Below, piece after piece: positions 42,251 through 51,136 of a stretch of DNA of 64,000 nucleotides. This DNA comes from JBBDST01 sp040904765 (lineage in GTDB: Bacteria; Actinomycetota; Nitriliruptoria; Nitriliruptorales; Nitriliruptoraceae): NCBI GenBank assembly GCA_040904765.1, contig JBBDST010000050.1, positions 1-64,000 on the forward strand. Reading direction: 5' to 3'. The position numbers and the translations under genes are program-made. A model generated the notes under the pieces. It worked only from the letters and a program-made list of their open reading frames with translations. It was not told where the DNA came from and made no database searches. Every line of letters starts with the position of its first letter. The stretch's first letter is position 1.

Positions 42251-43020
42251 CCAGCTGGAGTGAGTTCTACCAGCGTGCAGGTGTCACGCCAACGCTGCAG
42301 AGCGGCTTCACCGTCGCTTAAGTTTAGGCGGGTTCCAAGGCCAAGCGCTGCGATCCGCTCAAACTCGTCTTCGTCTGTCACGACCCGAACGGCCGCGTTG
42401 AACGCGCCAATCGTTGCTTTGATGTCTTTAGATTTGACGGTGAGCAGCACGCTCGCAACGTTCTCAAGGTTGGGTAGTTCTTGTTCGTCGGCGCCTTTGA
42501 GCACAAACAGCTGCTTTCCTTGCTGCACATACCAGGCCGGACGAACAACCGGTTCACCCTTAGGTTGAGGGATCGTCAACCAGCAGATTGAACCTTTTTT
42601 CAACGCAGTTTCGGCCGCATCCAAGGTTGCCCCAAAACTGGAAGGCGAGTGGGGCGCGTCGATAAACAGCGGCACTTGAGCTTCCAGATTGCCGTCGAGA
42701 TACAGCGCCAACGTGTGTTCGTCACTGGCAGTGATAGTCACTTTGGGGTTGAACTTGTCGGCGAACAGGTCTTCAAACATTTCGCCGCGCAGTTCGATGA
42801 GGCGTGGCAAAGATTCGAAAATGACCGTCCCGGACGGGGCAGCAATCACGACCACTTCTTCATACTGACCTTGCGGGCCCTTATAGACCCGGTTCACCGC
42901 AAACGGTTCGCACGGTGCCGGAAATTCGCCGAACACCTTCAACACCGGATCAGCGATCCCGGTTTCTTCGTACGTCGCGATGTCGTAAGCCATCCCGGAG
43001 AGCAGTTTCACGCGTGACAT
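42247..43020 (-). CDS. Conserved-looking protein of unknown function
   Basis: Product of 257 residues, soluble, with no signal peptide. The C-terminal half (KKGSICWLTIPQPKGEPVVR, PAWYVQQGKQLFVLKGADEQ) loosely resembles an FMN-binding split barrel of the PNPOx type, but no cofactor residue can be pinned down. The N-terminal half (AVNRVYKGPQGQYEEVVVIA, RLIELRGEMFEDLF) is unrecognised. It lies between two plus-strand genes, sharing four bases with the stop of the LppM-like gene. Confidence 0.6.
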   Translation of the reverse strand: MSRVKLLSGMAYDIATYEETGIADPVLKVFGEFPAPCEPFAVNRVYKGPQGQYEEVVVIAAPSGTVIFESLPRLIELRGEMFEDLFADKFNPKVTITASDEHTLALYLDGNLEAQVPLFIDAPHSPSSFGATLDAAETALKKGSICWLTIPQPKGEPVVRPAWYVQQGKQLFVLKGADEQELPNLENVASVLLTVKSKDIKATIGAFNAAVRVVTDEDEFERIAALGLGTRLNLSDGEAALQRWRDTCTLVELTPAG

Positions 43021-43057
43021 TGCCGGCCTTCTTCCAACGGACCAGTCGAACGGGGTT

Positions 43058-43085
43058 AAGCCTAGCGTCTCTGGCTAGGCTTTTT
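43058..43085 (+). terminator. Intrinsic terminator upstream of the PHP gene
   Basis: A 9-bp stem (43058-43066 with 43074-43082, 7-base loop) runs into TTTTT (43081-43085). The T-run defines the plus strand. The PHP gene starts 28 bases later, so this either blocks antisense readthrough from the left or attenuates the PHP gene. Confidence 0.65.
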
Positions 43086-43113
43086 GTACGCACCCGTAAC
43101 CAGAAAGGTGAGC

Positions 43114-43947
43114 ATGGTCAAAGAACCGCGCATCGACATGCACACGCATACGGTGTTTTCAGATGGCACAACAACCCCGGAAGAAAACATCGCCGAGGCG
43201 AAACGTCGTGGGCTTGCCGGTATCGCGATCACTGACCATGACACTGGGGATGGCATCGCTGCCGCTGAAGCTGCGGCAGACGAGAAATTTCTGGTGGTGC
43301 CAGGCACCGAATTTTCGGCCGAACTTGCTGGCCTTTCGGTGCATGTGCTGGCGTACTACCCCGATTTTTCGTATCCGCCGCTGGTTGAAGAACTGGCCCG
43401 GTTGCGCAATGAGCGTTTCAATCGGGCACAACTGATCGTTGAAAAATTCAACGCTCTGGATATCCCGATCACCTTCGAAGCGGTCGAAGCTCACGCTCGA
43501 GGTGCACCGATCGGCCGGCCCCACATCGCTCAAGCTGTGGTGGATGTGGGCGCCGCAAGCGATCTACGTGATGTGTTTGACCGCTACCTGGCAGATGACG
43601 GGCCGTGTTACGTGCCAAAGTATGCGCTGCATCCCGTTGAAGCAGTGACGTTGATTCGTGCCAGCGGCGGCGCAGCAGTGCTGGCCCATCCGGGGTTATA
43701 CGGTCCAGACGGACTCACGCGGACCCAGGTTGCCTCGATGGTTGAAGCAGGACTTCACGGGATAGAAGCCACTCATCCGGCACATTCGCGCGCTCAGATG
43801 GCCACCTATCGAGAGTTCGCCCGATACTTTAAACTGCTAGCGGTTGCCGGGTCGGACTATCACGGGCAAGCTAAAGACGTTTCGTTAGGTGATGCCAGCA
43901 CGCCACGCACGGTTGTCGAACAGTTACAAGCCCACGCACACAAGTAG
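43114..43947 (+). CDS. PHP-domain phosphoesterase
   Basis: Product of 277 residues with the metal-binding motifs of PHP proteins: DMHTHTVFSDGTTTPEE, IAITDHDTGDG, PGTEFSAE, LAHPGLYG and GSDYHGQ. The pattern fits RNase AM/3',5'-nucleoside bisphosphate phosphatase type proteins, which release nucleotides from RNA 5' ends or pAp; specificity is inferred only. AGAAAGG precedes ATG 43114. An intrinsic terminator lies in its leader. Confidence 0.88.
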   Translation: MVKEPRIDMHTHTVFSDGTTTPEENIAEAKRRGLAGIAITDHDTGDGIAAAEAAADEKFLVVPGTEFSAELAGLSVHVLAYYPDFSYPPLVEELARLRNERFNRAQLIVEKFNALDIPITFEAVEAHARGAPIGRPHIAQAVVDVGAASDLRDVFDRYLADDGPCYVPKYALHPVEAVTLIRASGGAAVLAHPGLYGPDGLTRTQVASMVEAGLHGIEATHPAHSRAQMATYREFARYFKLLAVAGSDYHGQAKDVSLGDASTPRTVVEQLQAHAHK

Positions 43948-43992
43948 CCAAGCGACTGCGGATCTGTCACGCTTACATGCGGAGGCTGCCTC

Positions 43993-44559
43993 ATGACTCA
44001 GAAAGCTCAAAAGATTGTGCCCACGCCGAGCCTGCAATTTGGCGACGGCACGGTTATCGCGCTCACCCAAGATGTTGGCACGATCGGGCGACGCGGCGAC
44101 AACACGTACGTGATTGATGACCCTCGGGTATCGCGCGTGCATGCCGAAATTCGCCGTGAAGGCACGGCCGTAATCATCATGGACCTTGGGTCTTCAGCTG
44201 GTACACGCCGCAACGGGGAACTCATCACCGGACCGCGGATGCTTGACACCGGAGACACGGTGAGTTTTGGTCCGTTGAGTGTGACGTTCATCGACCCGAC
44301 TCAGGTGCGTGCCGACGCCGATGACACGATCGTGTTTGACGTGCCCAAGATCATGCATGGCCCCAAACTGTCCGCCCGCCAAACCCAAGTACTTGAACTG
44401 ATGGCTCAAGGGTTGACCAACGCGGCCATTGGTCGAGAACTTGACGTTACCGAACGCACCGTTAAAGCCTACGCTCAAGAACTGTACGACAAACTTGGGG
44501 TGCGTAACCGTGCTGGTGCGGTTGCTGAAGCAGCACGCCTTGGACTGCTTGCCCGCTAG
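43993..44559 (+). CDS. FHA domain fused to a LuxR-type helix-turn-helix
   Basis: Product of 188 residues. An N-terminal FHA domain (VGTIGRRGDNTYVIDDPRVS, RVHAEIRREG, DLGSSAGTRRNGELI) which reads phosphothreonine is joined to a C-terminal LuxR/NarL DNA-binding domain (LSARQTQVLELMAQGLTNAA, IGRELDVTERTVKAYAQELY). It has no response-regulator receiver domain, so a Ser/Thr kinase could control it directly. GCGGAGG precedes ATG 43993. No kinase is adjacent. It is the only obvious signalling regulator apart from MocR. Confidence 0.9.
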   Translation: MTQKAQKIVPTPSLQFGDGTVIALTQDVGTIGRRGDNTYVIDDPRVSRVHAEIRREGTAVIIMDLGSSAGTRRNGELITGPRMLDTGDTVSFGPLSVTFIDPTQVRADADDTIVFDVPKIMHGPKLSARQTQVLELMAQGLTNAAIGRELDVTERTVKAYAQELYDKLGVRNRAGAVAEAARLGLLAR

Positions 44560-44588
44560 CTGCGCGCGACCGCTAGGGCAGCTGACAC

Positions 44589-46499
44589 CTAGGGCAGATA
44601 ATCCACCACAACACGTCGCGCTGTGCGTGGCACGCCGCTGCCGCGCACCAAGACGAGCGGGTCGGTGCTCGGTGGGGTCGATGACGCCTCAGGTGTTTTC
44701 GACGGATTATGCGGTGCAGTTGGGCGGGCGGCACGTGTGCGTGGCGAACGAGCCTGCCCGACCTCTGTCACCTCGGTCATGTCAGCGCTGTCTGTGACGT
44801 CACTGACCGCTTGAGTGGTCGTGTCAGCTGGAATGTCTTGAGGCGGTTGCGTTACCGAAGTTTCAGCCTGGCCAGAGTGCGTGGCACGTGGGGTAGGCAC
44901 CTGTGGAGCCGGTTTTGGCTTACTCGAAAGTGCTGGTGCGTCGTCGGATGCGTCCGTTTTGTCAGCCGCAGCCGTTTTAGGATCACGTTTGGATTGTTTG
45001 GGTGTCTCAACGACAGGCTGCTGCACACGAGCACGGGTACGTACACGTTTGGCCGGTTCAGTTGCGTTGGTTGCTGTTGACGGCGCATCGGTGGTTGTGG
45101 CTGGCGTGGCTGTGACTCTTGCTTGCGGGGGTGGTGGGGGAGTGGACAGGTCAACTGAAGGCGTGCCGGTTGCCGGTTTGGTCGACTCTTGAGCACGGCG
45201 ACGTCTCGCTGGCCGGTCACTGTTTGGGGTTGTCTGGTCACGTTTGGCCGCCGGCCGATCTGTTTTGGTAGCACGTTTGCTCGCGGCGGGTTTTGCCTCG
45301 CCAGCTGGCATGTTTTTTGGTTCGCTGTCCCATGGGCGCAGTTCAGGCAGCGTGAAACGTTCACTTAACACGGCCGAAGTCGAGAACACTTCGACCGGTT
45401 CGTTGTCGCGCGCACCAACGGTTTTGCGGATCACGCTGAGCCGTTCAACTTCGTTGTATTCGGCGAAGGTGATGGCGGTGCCTTTGGCGCCGGCGCGTGC
45501 GGTACGGCCGATGCGGTGCAGATACATCTTGTCGTCATCGGGACAGTCGTAATTGACAACGTGGGTGACACCAGAAATGTCAAGGCCGCGGGCGGCAACT
45601 TCGGTACATACCAACACGGTTGCTTTGCCGGAACGAAACTTGTCCAAGTTTTTTTCACGCATGGTCTGACGGAGATCGCCATGGACGGCAACAGCCGGGG
45701 TGCGAAGATCGGACAGTTCTGTCACCAGCCGATCTGCCATGTGTTTGGTACGGACAAATACGAACACGCCGCCACGGTCTTGGTCTTGCAGGATGCGGGC
45801 GAGCAGGCGTGGCTTATCCATGCGGTGCACTAAAAAGAAATGCTGAATGACTTGTGGGGCCGTAAAACGGTCTTCGGCTTCAGCCCGAGTGAACGTCGGT
45901 TTGTTGAGGTAGCGGCGTCCCAAAGTGACGATCGCTGCCGGCATCGTGGCCGAGAACAGCATCGTGTGGCGGTCTTTGCCGGTGCACGCTTCGATGAGCC
46001 GTTCAACATCAGGCAGAAAGCCCATGTCGAGCATCTCATCGGCTTCGTCTAACACCAGTTCGGTGACTTCACCCAGCGGCAAAATTCTTTTGTTGAGCAG
46101 GTCAAGGAGCCGTCCCGGGGTGCCTACGACGACATGAGCGCCGCCGTCAAGTGCCGCAGTTTGTTCGTCATAGCCAACACCGCCATAGACGCTGACGATG
46201 CGAATGCCACGCCGTTCACCGATTTTTAAGTCGGCAGTGACCTGCAGGCACAGTTCGCGGGTCGGAACGATAATGAGTGCTTGGGTGACATCACGGCTCG
46301 GGTCGATGCGTTGCAAAACCGGAATACCAAACGCCAACGTCTTGCCGGTGCCGGTCCGGGCTTGACCGATCAGGTCTGCGCCGGAGAGGGCAAGCGGTAG
46401 GGTGGCTTCTTGGATTGGGAACGGTAGCGTGATCCCGTTGGCTTCAAGTGCGTCGGCGAGCTGAGTGTCTACCGCAAGTTCGCGGAACGTTTTCGTCAC
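44589..46499 (-). CDS. DEAD-box RNA helicase with long disordered tail
   Basis: Product of 636 residues. The helicase core fills about residues 1-370: QARTGTGKT (motif I), PTRELCLQ (Ia), GTPGRLLDLL (Ib), DEADEMLDMGF (II), FSATMP (III) and HRIGRTARAGAKG (VI). The remaining 260 residues are low in complexity, rich in Pro, Thr, Ala, Lys and Arg, and probably disordered, ending in an ordered-looking VRGSGVPRTARRVVVDYLP. DEAD-box proteins unwind RNA in ribosome assembly and decay. The exact orthologue (DeaD/CsdA or RhlE) is unclear because the C-terminal RNA-binding domain is replaced by the tail. Confidence 0.92.
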   Translation of the reverse strand: MTKTFRELAVDTQLADALEANGITLPFPIQEATLPLALSGADLIGQARTGTGKTLAFGIPVLQRIDPSRDVTQALIIVPTRELCLQVTADLKIGERRGIRIVSVYGGVGYDEQTAALDGGAHVVVGTPGRLLDLLNKRILPLGEVTELVLDEADEMLDMGFLPDVERLIEACTGKDRHTMLFSATMPAAIVTLGRRYLNKPTFTRAEAEDRFTAPQVIQHFFLVHRMDKPRLLARILQDQDRGGVFVFVRTKHMADRLVTELSDLRTPAVAVHGDLRQTMREKNLDKFRSGKATVLVCTEVAARGLDISGVTHVVNYDCPDDDKMYLHRIGRTARAGAKGTAITFAEYNEVERLSVIRKTVGARDNEPVEVFSTSAVLSERFTLPELRPWDSEPKNMPAGEAKPAASKRATKTDRPAAKRDQTTPNSDRPARRRRAQESTKPATGTPSVDLSTPPPPPQARVTATPATTTDAPSTATNATEPAKRVRTRARVQQPVVETPKQSKRDPKTAAADKTDASDDAPALSSKPKPAPQVPTPRATHSGQAETSVTQPPQDIPADTTTQAVSDVTDSADMTEVTEVGQARSPRTRAARPTAPHNPSKTPEASSTPPSTDPLVLVRGSGVPRTARRVVVDYLP

Positions 46500-46648
46500 A
46501 AGTGTCTTTCACGTAAGTGCACGTCGTAGCCCGAAAAAGGGCGGTGTGAGGTTTGCGTCACAGTGGCCACAGGCGTGCGGGCTTGGCTGCTTCATGCAGC
46601 GGTTGTGCCGCCTAGGATACCGCACAGAAGCAGCGATAAGGAGAGGAT

Positions 46649-48295
46649 GTGCCAGCCGTCTACGCGCCTGACGCTCTGATCGCACGTTACCTCGACGTTT
46701 TGATCGCTCACGATCCAGTCGATGCAACCAAACTTGGTGTCACCGACGCAGACGATTGCCTACCTGACGTTACCGATAGCGGCCTTGACGCTTACGCGCG
46801 TGCGCTGTCGACGTTAGCTGGCGATGTGGAAGCAACCCGCAGTGTGTTACACGCCTGTCCAGAACGAAACGACTTGACGCTGCTGGCACAGACCATTTTG
46901 TATCGACAGTTTCATGTGTCGCTTCGGCCACGTTGGCAACGTGACCCGCTAGCGGCGCTTGACACGGTGATGGCTGGGCTTGCCACCTTGGTAAATACTG
47001 ACCGCAAAGACGCGCTGGTGGCACGCGCCAGGCAGGTGCCGGCATTTTTGGAAACAGCAGCAGGCCAGCTTGAAACCGTACCTGAGCCCCACCGCGAAGT
47101 GGCGTTGATGCGGATACCGGCAATGTTGACGTGGCTTCGTCACCGTGCGCCGCGTGATCTTCCGGCACACCAGCATGAAATTTTTGCTGTTGCAGCTGAA
47201 GCAATGGATGCGTTTGCGGCGTTAGTTGACGAATTTGGGGATGAAGAACCCGGCCCGTGGCGTCTGGGACCCCAGATGCATGACGTCACTCTAAAAACGG
47301 CACTGGGAACGACCTTTGACCCGCAAGCCATCGAAGATCGTGCTCGCACTCTGATCACCACCGTCAGAGATGAACTGCATGAATTTGCCGGAGATAACTG
47401 GACACAGCTGTTTCCCGGCGAACGCATTGAAACAGACGTCCGTCAGCGGTTAACCCGCCTCTTCAACCGGCTTAGTGACGACCTGGTGACACCCAACACG
47501 CTGCCGATGGTGCTTGAAGACACGTTTGGGCGTACCCGGGCATTTAGCGAAACGCTTGGTTTTATGTCACTGCCCCATCCCGACACGCTGACGACAGCGA
47601 ATGTGCCGGCGCACCTGCGGGGTCTGGCACATGCCATGTATGCCCCCAACCCGCCGCTTGGCGCGCGTCGCGGCGGCATCTTTCATCTCGATAAAGACCA
47701 CACCTATGATCGGCACGAGTTGATGCTGCTGGTGATCCACGAGGTGTATCCGGGCCATTTCACGCAACTTGAACATGCGTATCGTCATCCGCGTGTCGCC
47801 CGACGTATTTTGAGCCGGCCCGTGTTTGCTGAAGGATGGGCGGTGTATGCCGAACGGCTGTTTGCCGAACATGGTTTCGGCGCAGCTGATGCGCCCGCGT
47901 TTTGGCTCACCCAACGCAAATCGGAACTTCGGGTCGCTATGAATGCCCTCCTTGATGTGGGGTTACATGCCGGCGAACTTGATGATGCCGAAGCACTCCG
48001 ACTGTTGCGCCACACCGGCTTTCAATCGCATGAAGAAGCACGAGCGAAACTGTTGCGTGCCAAAATCACATCCGGGCAGCTCTCGAGCTACTTCGTTGGA
48101 CGTGAAGAACTGGTCGATCTTCGTACCAGCGAAGAAGACCGACTCGGAACCGGCTTTGATGCCGAAGCGTTCCATCAGCGCCTGCTGTCGTTTGGCACCC
48201 CGTCCTTTGCCGTGTTACGTGACGAGTTTCACCGGCCCGATCCTGACGTCATCGACCTCGATACAGCGCTGCCGCCACTGCCGTTGCTAAATTAA
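46649..48295 (+). CDS. DUF885 family putative metallopeptidase
   Basis: Product of 548 residues. The conserved HEVYPGHFTQLEHAY is a zinc HExxH-like motif in the DUF885 family (HExYPGH), with PVFAEGWAVYAERLF downstream providing the further conserved glutamate. Members are thought to be secreted or cytoplasmic peptidases; here no signal peptide is visible. GTG 46649 follows AAGGAGAGG. Its end overlaps the SpoU methylase gene by 47 bases. Confidence 0.85.
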   Translation: MPAVYAPDALIARYLDVLIAHDPVDATKLGVTDADDCLPDVTDSGLDAYARALSTLAGDVEATRSVLHACPERNDLTLLAQTILYRQFHVSLRPRWQRDPLAALDTVMAGLATLVNTDRKDALVARARQVPAFLETAAGQLETVPEPHREVALMRIPAMLTWLRHRAPRDLPAHQHEIFAVAAEAMDAFAALVDEFGDEEPGPWRLGPQMHDVTLKTALGTTFDPQAIEDRARTLITTVRDELHEFAGDNWTQLFPGERIETDVRQRLTRLFNRLSDDLVTPNTLPMVLEDTFGRTRAFSETLGFMSLPHPDTLTTANVPAHLRGLAHAMYAPNPPLGARRGGIFHLDKDHTYDRHELMLLVIHEVYPGHFTQLEHAYRHPRVARRILSRPVFAEGWAVYAERLFAEHGFGAADAPAFWLTQRKSELRVAMNALLDVGLHAGELDDAEALRLLRHTGFQSHEEARAKLLRAKITSGQLSSYFVGREELVDLRTSEEDRLGTGFDAEAFHQRLLSFGTPSFAVLRDEFHRPDPDVIDLDTALPPLPLLN

Positions 48296-48971
48296 GACTC
48301 GACACGCCCGGTCGCATCGGTAACGCCACCGTTTGTACCGCCCGATCACGCAACGTCTGGGTCACACCGGCCCGCTCGGTGCCAACCACCAGCAGCACCG
48401 CATCGTCGAGCATGCCCGGGTTAAGCGTTTCACCGGCACCGTCAAGCGCCACAATCGGCCGGTTCGTTTCGGGCAGTTCGTCACAGCGGGCAACCGGCAG
48501 CGCAAACTGTAAACCTGCCGCGGCACGAACTGCCGTTGGATGCCACGGGTCAGCATCACCCACAATCAGTACGCCACCTGCGCCGGCTGCAGCAGCCACC
48601 CGAATCACCGCCCCAACATTGCCGAAATGGCGCGGATTTTCGCACACGATCACCGGTCCGGTTGCACCCAACACGTCGTTGACGGTGACGATCGGCCGTG
48701 CTGCCACACCGATCACCGGTGATGGCACTCCTTTGGGGGCAAGCAGGCTCGCATCGGCAAGCGGCACGTCAACAGCCAGTGCGAGCAGCGTTTCTTTAAC
48801 GTCTGGCGCAAGGGCTGTGGCAAGGCTTGCAAGCCCGGCACGATCCCACGTCGCCAGATGCGTGATGATCGCCCCGAAACGCAACGCATGTTTCACCGGA
48901 TGCAGACCCTCAAGAAGTACAACGTCGGTGCTGTTACGCCCGCCGGTAATCGCCGCATACCATCGGGGCAT
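48249..48971 (-). CDS. SpoU-family RNA 2'-O-methyltransferase
   Basis: Product of 240 residues. The SPOUT trefoil knot motifs are present: NPRHFGNVGAVIRVAAA, GTERAGVTQ and PMRPGVSSLNLATAVA. It methylates a ribose 2'-OH of tRNA or rRNA; the target is not deducible. ATG 48971 follows AAAAGGAG on the minus strand. Its ATG overlaps the divergent fxsA ATG within the palindrome CATG (48969-48972). The N-terminal domain (LEGLHPVKHALRFGAIITHL) is the usual RNA-binding part. Confidence 0.88.
   Translation of the reverse strand: MPRWYAAITGGRNSTDVVLLEGLHPVKHALRFGAIITHLATWDRAGLASLATALAPDVKETLLALAVDVPLADASLLAPKGVPSPVIGVAARPIVTVNDVLGATGPVIVCENPRHFGNVGAVIRVAAAAGAGGVLIVGDADPWHPTAVRAAAGLQFALPVARCDELPETNRPIVALDGAGETLNPGMLDDAVLLVVGTERAGVTQTLRDRAVQTVALPMRPGVSSLNLATAVAAALYRGR
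48958..48963 (+). promoter_or_regulatory. -10 element for a probably leaderless fxsA mRNA
   Basis: TACCAT ends 6 bases before ATG 48970, with no Shine-Dalgarno sequence apart from a G run. It lies inside the coding start of the divergent methylase gene. Confidence 0.35.
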
Positions 48972-49338
48972 GCCTGCGCTCCTTTTCATCGTGTTCGCGA
49001 CGCTCCCTTTGGTGGAGGTCGTCATCGTCTTGTATGTGGGCGAACTGCTTGGCCTGTGGCCAACGGTCGGTTTGCTGCTGGCAAACAGTGTCGCTGGCGT
49101 GTGGCTGCTGCGCCGTGAAGGCCGCCGAGTGATCTATGCATTTCGCGACGCGGTTGCTCACCGTCAAATACCAACCGCTGCGGTGGTGAACGGTACCGCT
49201 GTTGCCGTTGGGGCGGCACTTTTGATCACACCGGGATTTTTAACTGACGCGGCCGGATTTGTGCTGCTCATCCCGTTCACTCGCGCTGGTGTCGTTGCCG
49301 CCGCCCGGGCATATCTGCTGCGCCGCTTTCGCGTGTAG
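48970..49338 (+). CDS. fxsA: FxsA-family membrane protein
   Basis: Product of 122 residues with FxsA features: a first hydrophobic pair (LLFIVFATLPLVEVVIVLYV, PTVGLLLANSVAGVWLL), the basic RREGRRVIYAFRDAVAHRQI, and AALLITPGFLTDAAGFVLLI followed by PFTR. FxsA proteins are small inner-membrane proteins first noted for phage exclusion; their normal role is unclear. The start codon overlaps the divergent SpoU start. It ends directly adjacent to the converging gene's stop (49338/49339). Confidence 0.85.
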   Translation: MPALLFIVFATLPLVEVVIVLYVGELLGLWPTVGLLLANSVAGVWLLRREGRRVIYAFRDAVAHRQIPTAAVVNGTAVAVGAALLITPGFLTDAAGFVLLIPFTRAGVVAAARAYLLRRFRV

Positions 49339-50223
49339 CTAGCAGTAGCCTGATGGCAAGGCCAGCGGCGACAGGCAAGTCGGCCACAGGTGAATGGCGA
49401 TCATCAAGGGCAATACCGCAACACTGCCATGCGGTAGATGGCTCCGTGCCGCCAGCAGCAACGTCGGGCCGGTCGCGATCGCGGCGAGATATCCGCCGGT
49501 TAACAAGTCCCCGCGAAACAGTCCGCCCGTCGAAAAAAGGTGAGCCAGCACTACCACAATCACCGGCGCGACAATACTGGCCCGTGTCACCGTCGTTCCA
49601 AACGGGATGGCACGATCCGTCAGCCACAACAAAAGCATGAGTGTGAGTGCATAGACGAGTGCAAACATGATCGTCGTGCCCGTCGGGCGCGAGCCCAAGG
49701 CTCGCAACAACCCAAACACGAACGTGACGGCAATGGCAATCACCCCGCCGGTGCGGACCAGCTGTTTTAACGGCATGTCGGGCGAACGCGGATAGGCGTC
49801 TTTGGCACGTACCGACAAGAAGGTGATCAGCAAAAACGCGCCGAGCGCAAGCACAACCGTTTCGATCAACCCCAACGCCGATGTGGCCCGCCCAAACACT
49901 GCCTGTGGGGTAGTAAGCACATTTGGCAGCAGCAGGAACGTGACCGCAATCACCCCAACACCGGGGATTAGCAGCGCCGGTTCACGAAAAATTCCGGCCC
50001 CACGCACACCAAACGCTGCCCGGTTGTCACCGCGATGGCGTGCCAGCAGTAACGGCACCAAAGCGGTAACTGCGATCACCCAGATGACGTCAAGGAGTCG
50101 TCTTGGCGTAACCGCCTGCGGATACCAAGCGAAACTGACAATGAAGGCACGCAGATTTGCGCCGAAGATGACGGTTGCGGCGGCCAGAATAACGTCGGTT
50201 CGAGCGTCGTCAGATGCAAGCAT
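49339..50223 (-). CDS. Polytopic membrane protein of unknown function
   Basis: Product of 294 residues with about eight hydrophobic segments, such as VIWVIAVTALVPLLLA, ALLIPGVGVIAVTFLLLPNV, TGGVIAIAVTFVFGLLRALG and TIMFALVYALTLMLLLWLTD. It resembles CPBP/type II CAAX-like membrane proteins in general layout, but the EExxxR motif is absent, so that call is not made. It lies between fxsA and the CinA-like gene, alone on its strand. Confidence 0.6.
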   Translation of the reverse strand: MLASDDARTDVILAAATVIFGANLRAFIVSFAWYPQAVTPRRLLDVIWVIAVTALVPLLLARHRGDNRAAFGVRGAGIFREPALLIPGVGVIAVTFLLLPNVLTTPQAVFGRATSALGLIETVVLALGAFLLITFLSVRAKDAYPRSPDMPLKQLVRTGGVIAIAVTFVFGLLRALGSRPTGTTIMFALVYALTLMLLLWLTDRAIPFGTTVTRASIVAPVIVVVLAHLFSTGGLFRGDLLTGGYLAAIATGPTLLLAARSHLPHGSVAVLPLMIAIHLWPTCLSPLALPSGYC

Positions 50224-50300
50224 GGGCGCACGCTACCACTCGCAAACAAGTACGCTTCATGGTCGCGCCCACAAATCACCTACACGATTAAAGGACGGCG

Positions 50301-51131
50301 ATGCTCCGCGCTTCGATGATCGTCATCGGTGACGAACTGCTGGGCGGATATGTCGCTGACGCAAACTCACCGTGGCTCGCTGAAGTTTTACGCGACTATG
50401 GGGTGCCCTTCGAACGGATTCATGTTGTCGCGGATGACTTTGACGCCATCGATGAGGCATTAACAACCGAACTTTCCCGCCAACGGCCACGTCTGATCGT
50501 CACCTCTGGAGGAATCGGTTCTACCCCAGATGACATCACCTACACGGCGATTGCTGCAAGCCTTGGCCGTGACGTTGTGCGCAACGAGACCATGTCGGCC
50601 CGGGTCGAACAGGCGCTTGACTGGAGTCGCGAAAACGGTCTTGAGGTAGACACGGCGTTCGCCGGCCACATGTATCGCATGGCAGAAATTCCCGAAGGTG
50701 CACGGCTCGTATTTCGGGAAGACGGCTGGCTGCCGGCCGTGCTCGTTGACATGGATGGCGGCTGCGCAGACGATGGTGTCACGCTGGCGATCTTGCCCGG
50801 TGTGCCCCGCGAATTTCGCTCCATCATGACCGAAACCGTCGGCCCCCGCCTGCTGGCAGGGGTCAATCCGCTCCCAACAGTTGTCGAAATTCAGCATCGC
50901 CTGCCCGAATCGGCGTTAAATGCGGTGTTTTCGCGGCTTATTAGCGCATTTCCCCACGTGAAGCTTGGCAGCTATCCGGGCTATCCGATGATTGTGCGGC
51001 TGACCGGCTTTGGTGCTGACGTGCATCAAGCCGCAGCGATGGTTGAGATGGAACTTGAAACGCTTATGGCCGGACCGGCCAGCGCGAAACTGGAAGCCGC
51101 GTGGCAACGTCGCCACGCCAACGATGTGTGA
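50301..51131 (+). CDS. CinA-like molybdopterin-binding (MoCF) domain protein
   Basis: Product of 276 residues: IVIGDELLGGYVADANSPWL and VTSGGIGSTPDDITYTAIAA define the MoCF/CinA N-terminal domain, here without the C-terminal NMN deamidase domain. Such proteins hydrolyse ADP-ribose or related nucleotides, or act in molybdopterin metabolism; the exact role is unknown. AAAGGACG precedes ATG 50301. The Mca-like gene follows 5 bases after its stop and is probably co-translated. Confidence 0.85.
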   Translation: MLRASMIVIGDELLGGYVADANSPWLAEVLRDYGVPFERIHVVADDFDAIDEALTTELSRQRPRLIVTSGGIGSTPDDITYTAIAASLGRDVVRNETMSARVEQALDWSRENGLEVDTAFAGHMYRMAEIPEGARLVFREDGWLPAVLVDMDGGCADDGVTLAILPGVPREFRSIMTETVGPRLLAGVNPLPTVVEIQHRLPESALNAVFSRLISAFPHVKLGSYPGYPMIVRLTGFGADVHQAAAMVEMELETLMAGPASAKLEAAWQRRHANDV

Positions 51132-51136
51132 GTGTG

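Noticed and set aside
44881..45192. Plus-strand open frame of 103 codons antisense to the helicase tail
   Set aside because: It mirrors the repetitive Pro/Thr/Ala codons of the helicase C-terminus and has no start signal.
49339..50223. CAAX-protease (CPBP) identity for the membrane protein
   Set aside because: No EExxxR or distal His motifs can be found in the sequence.
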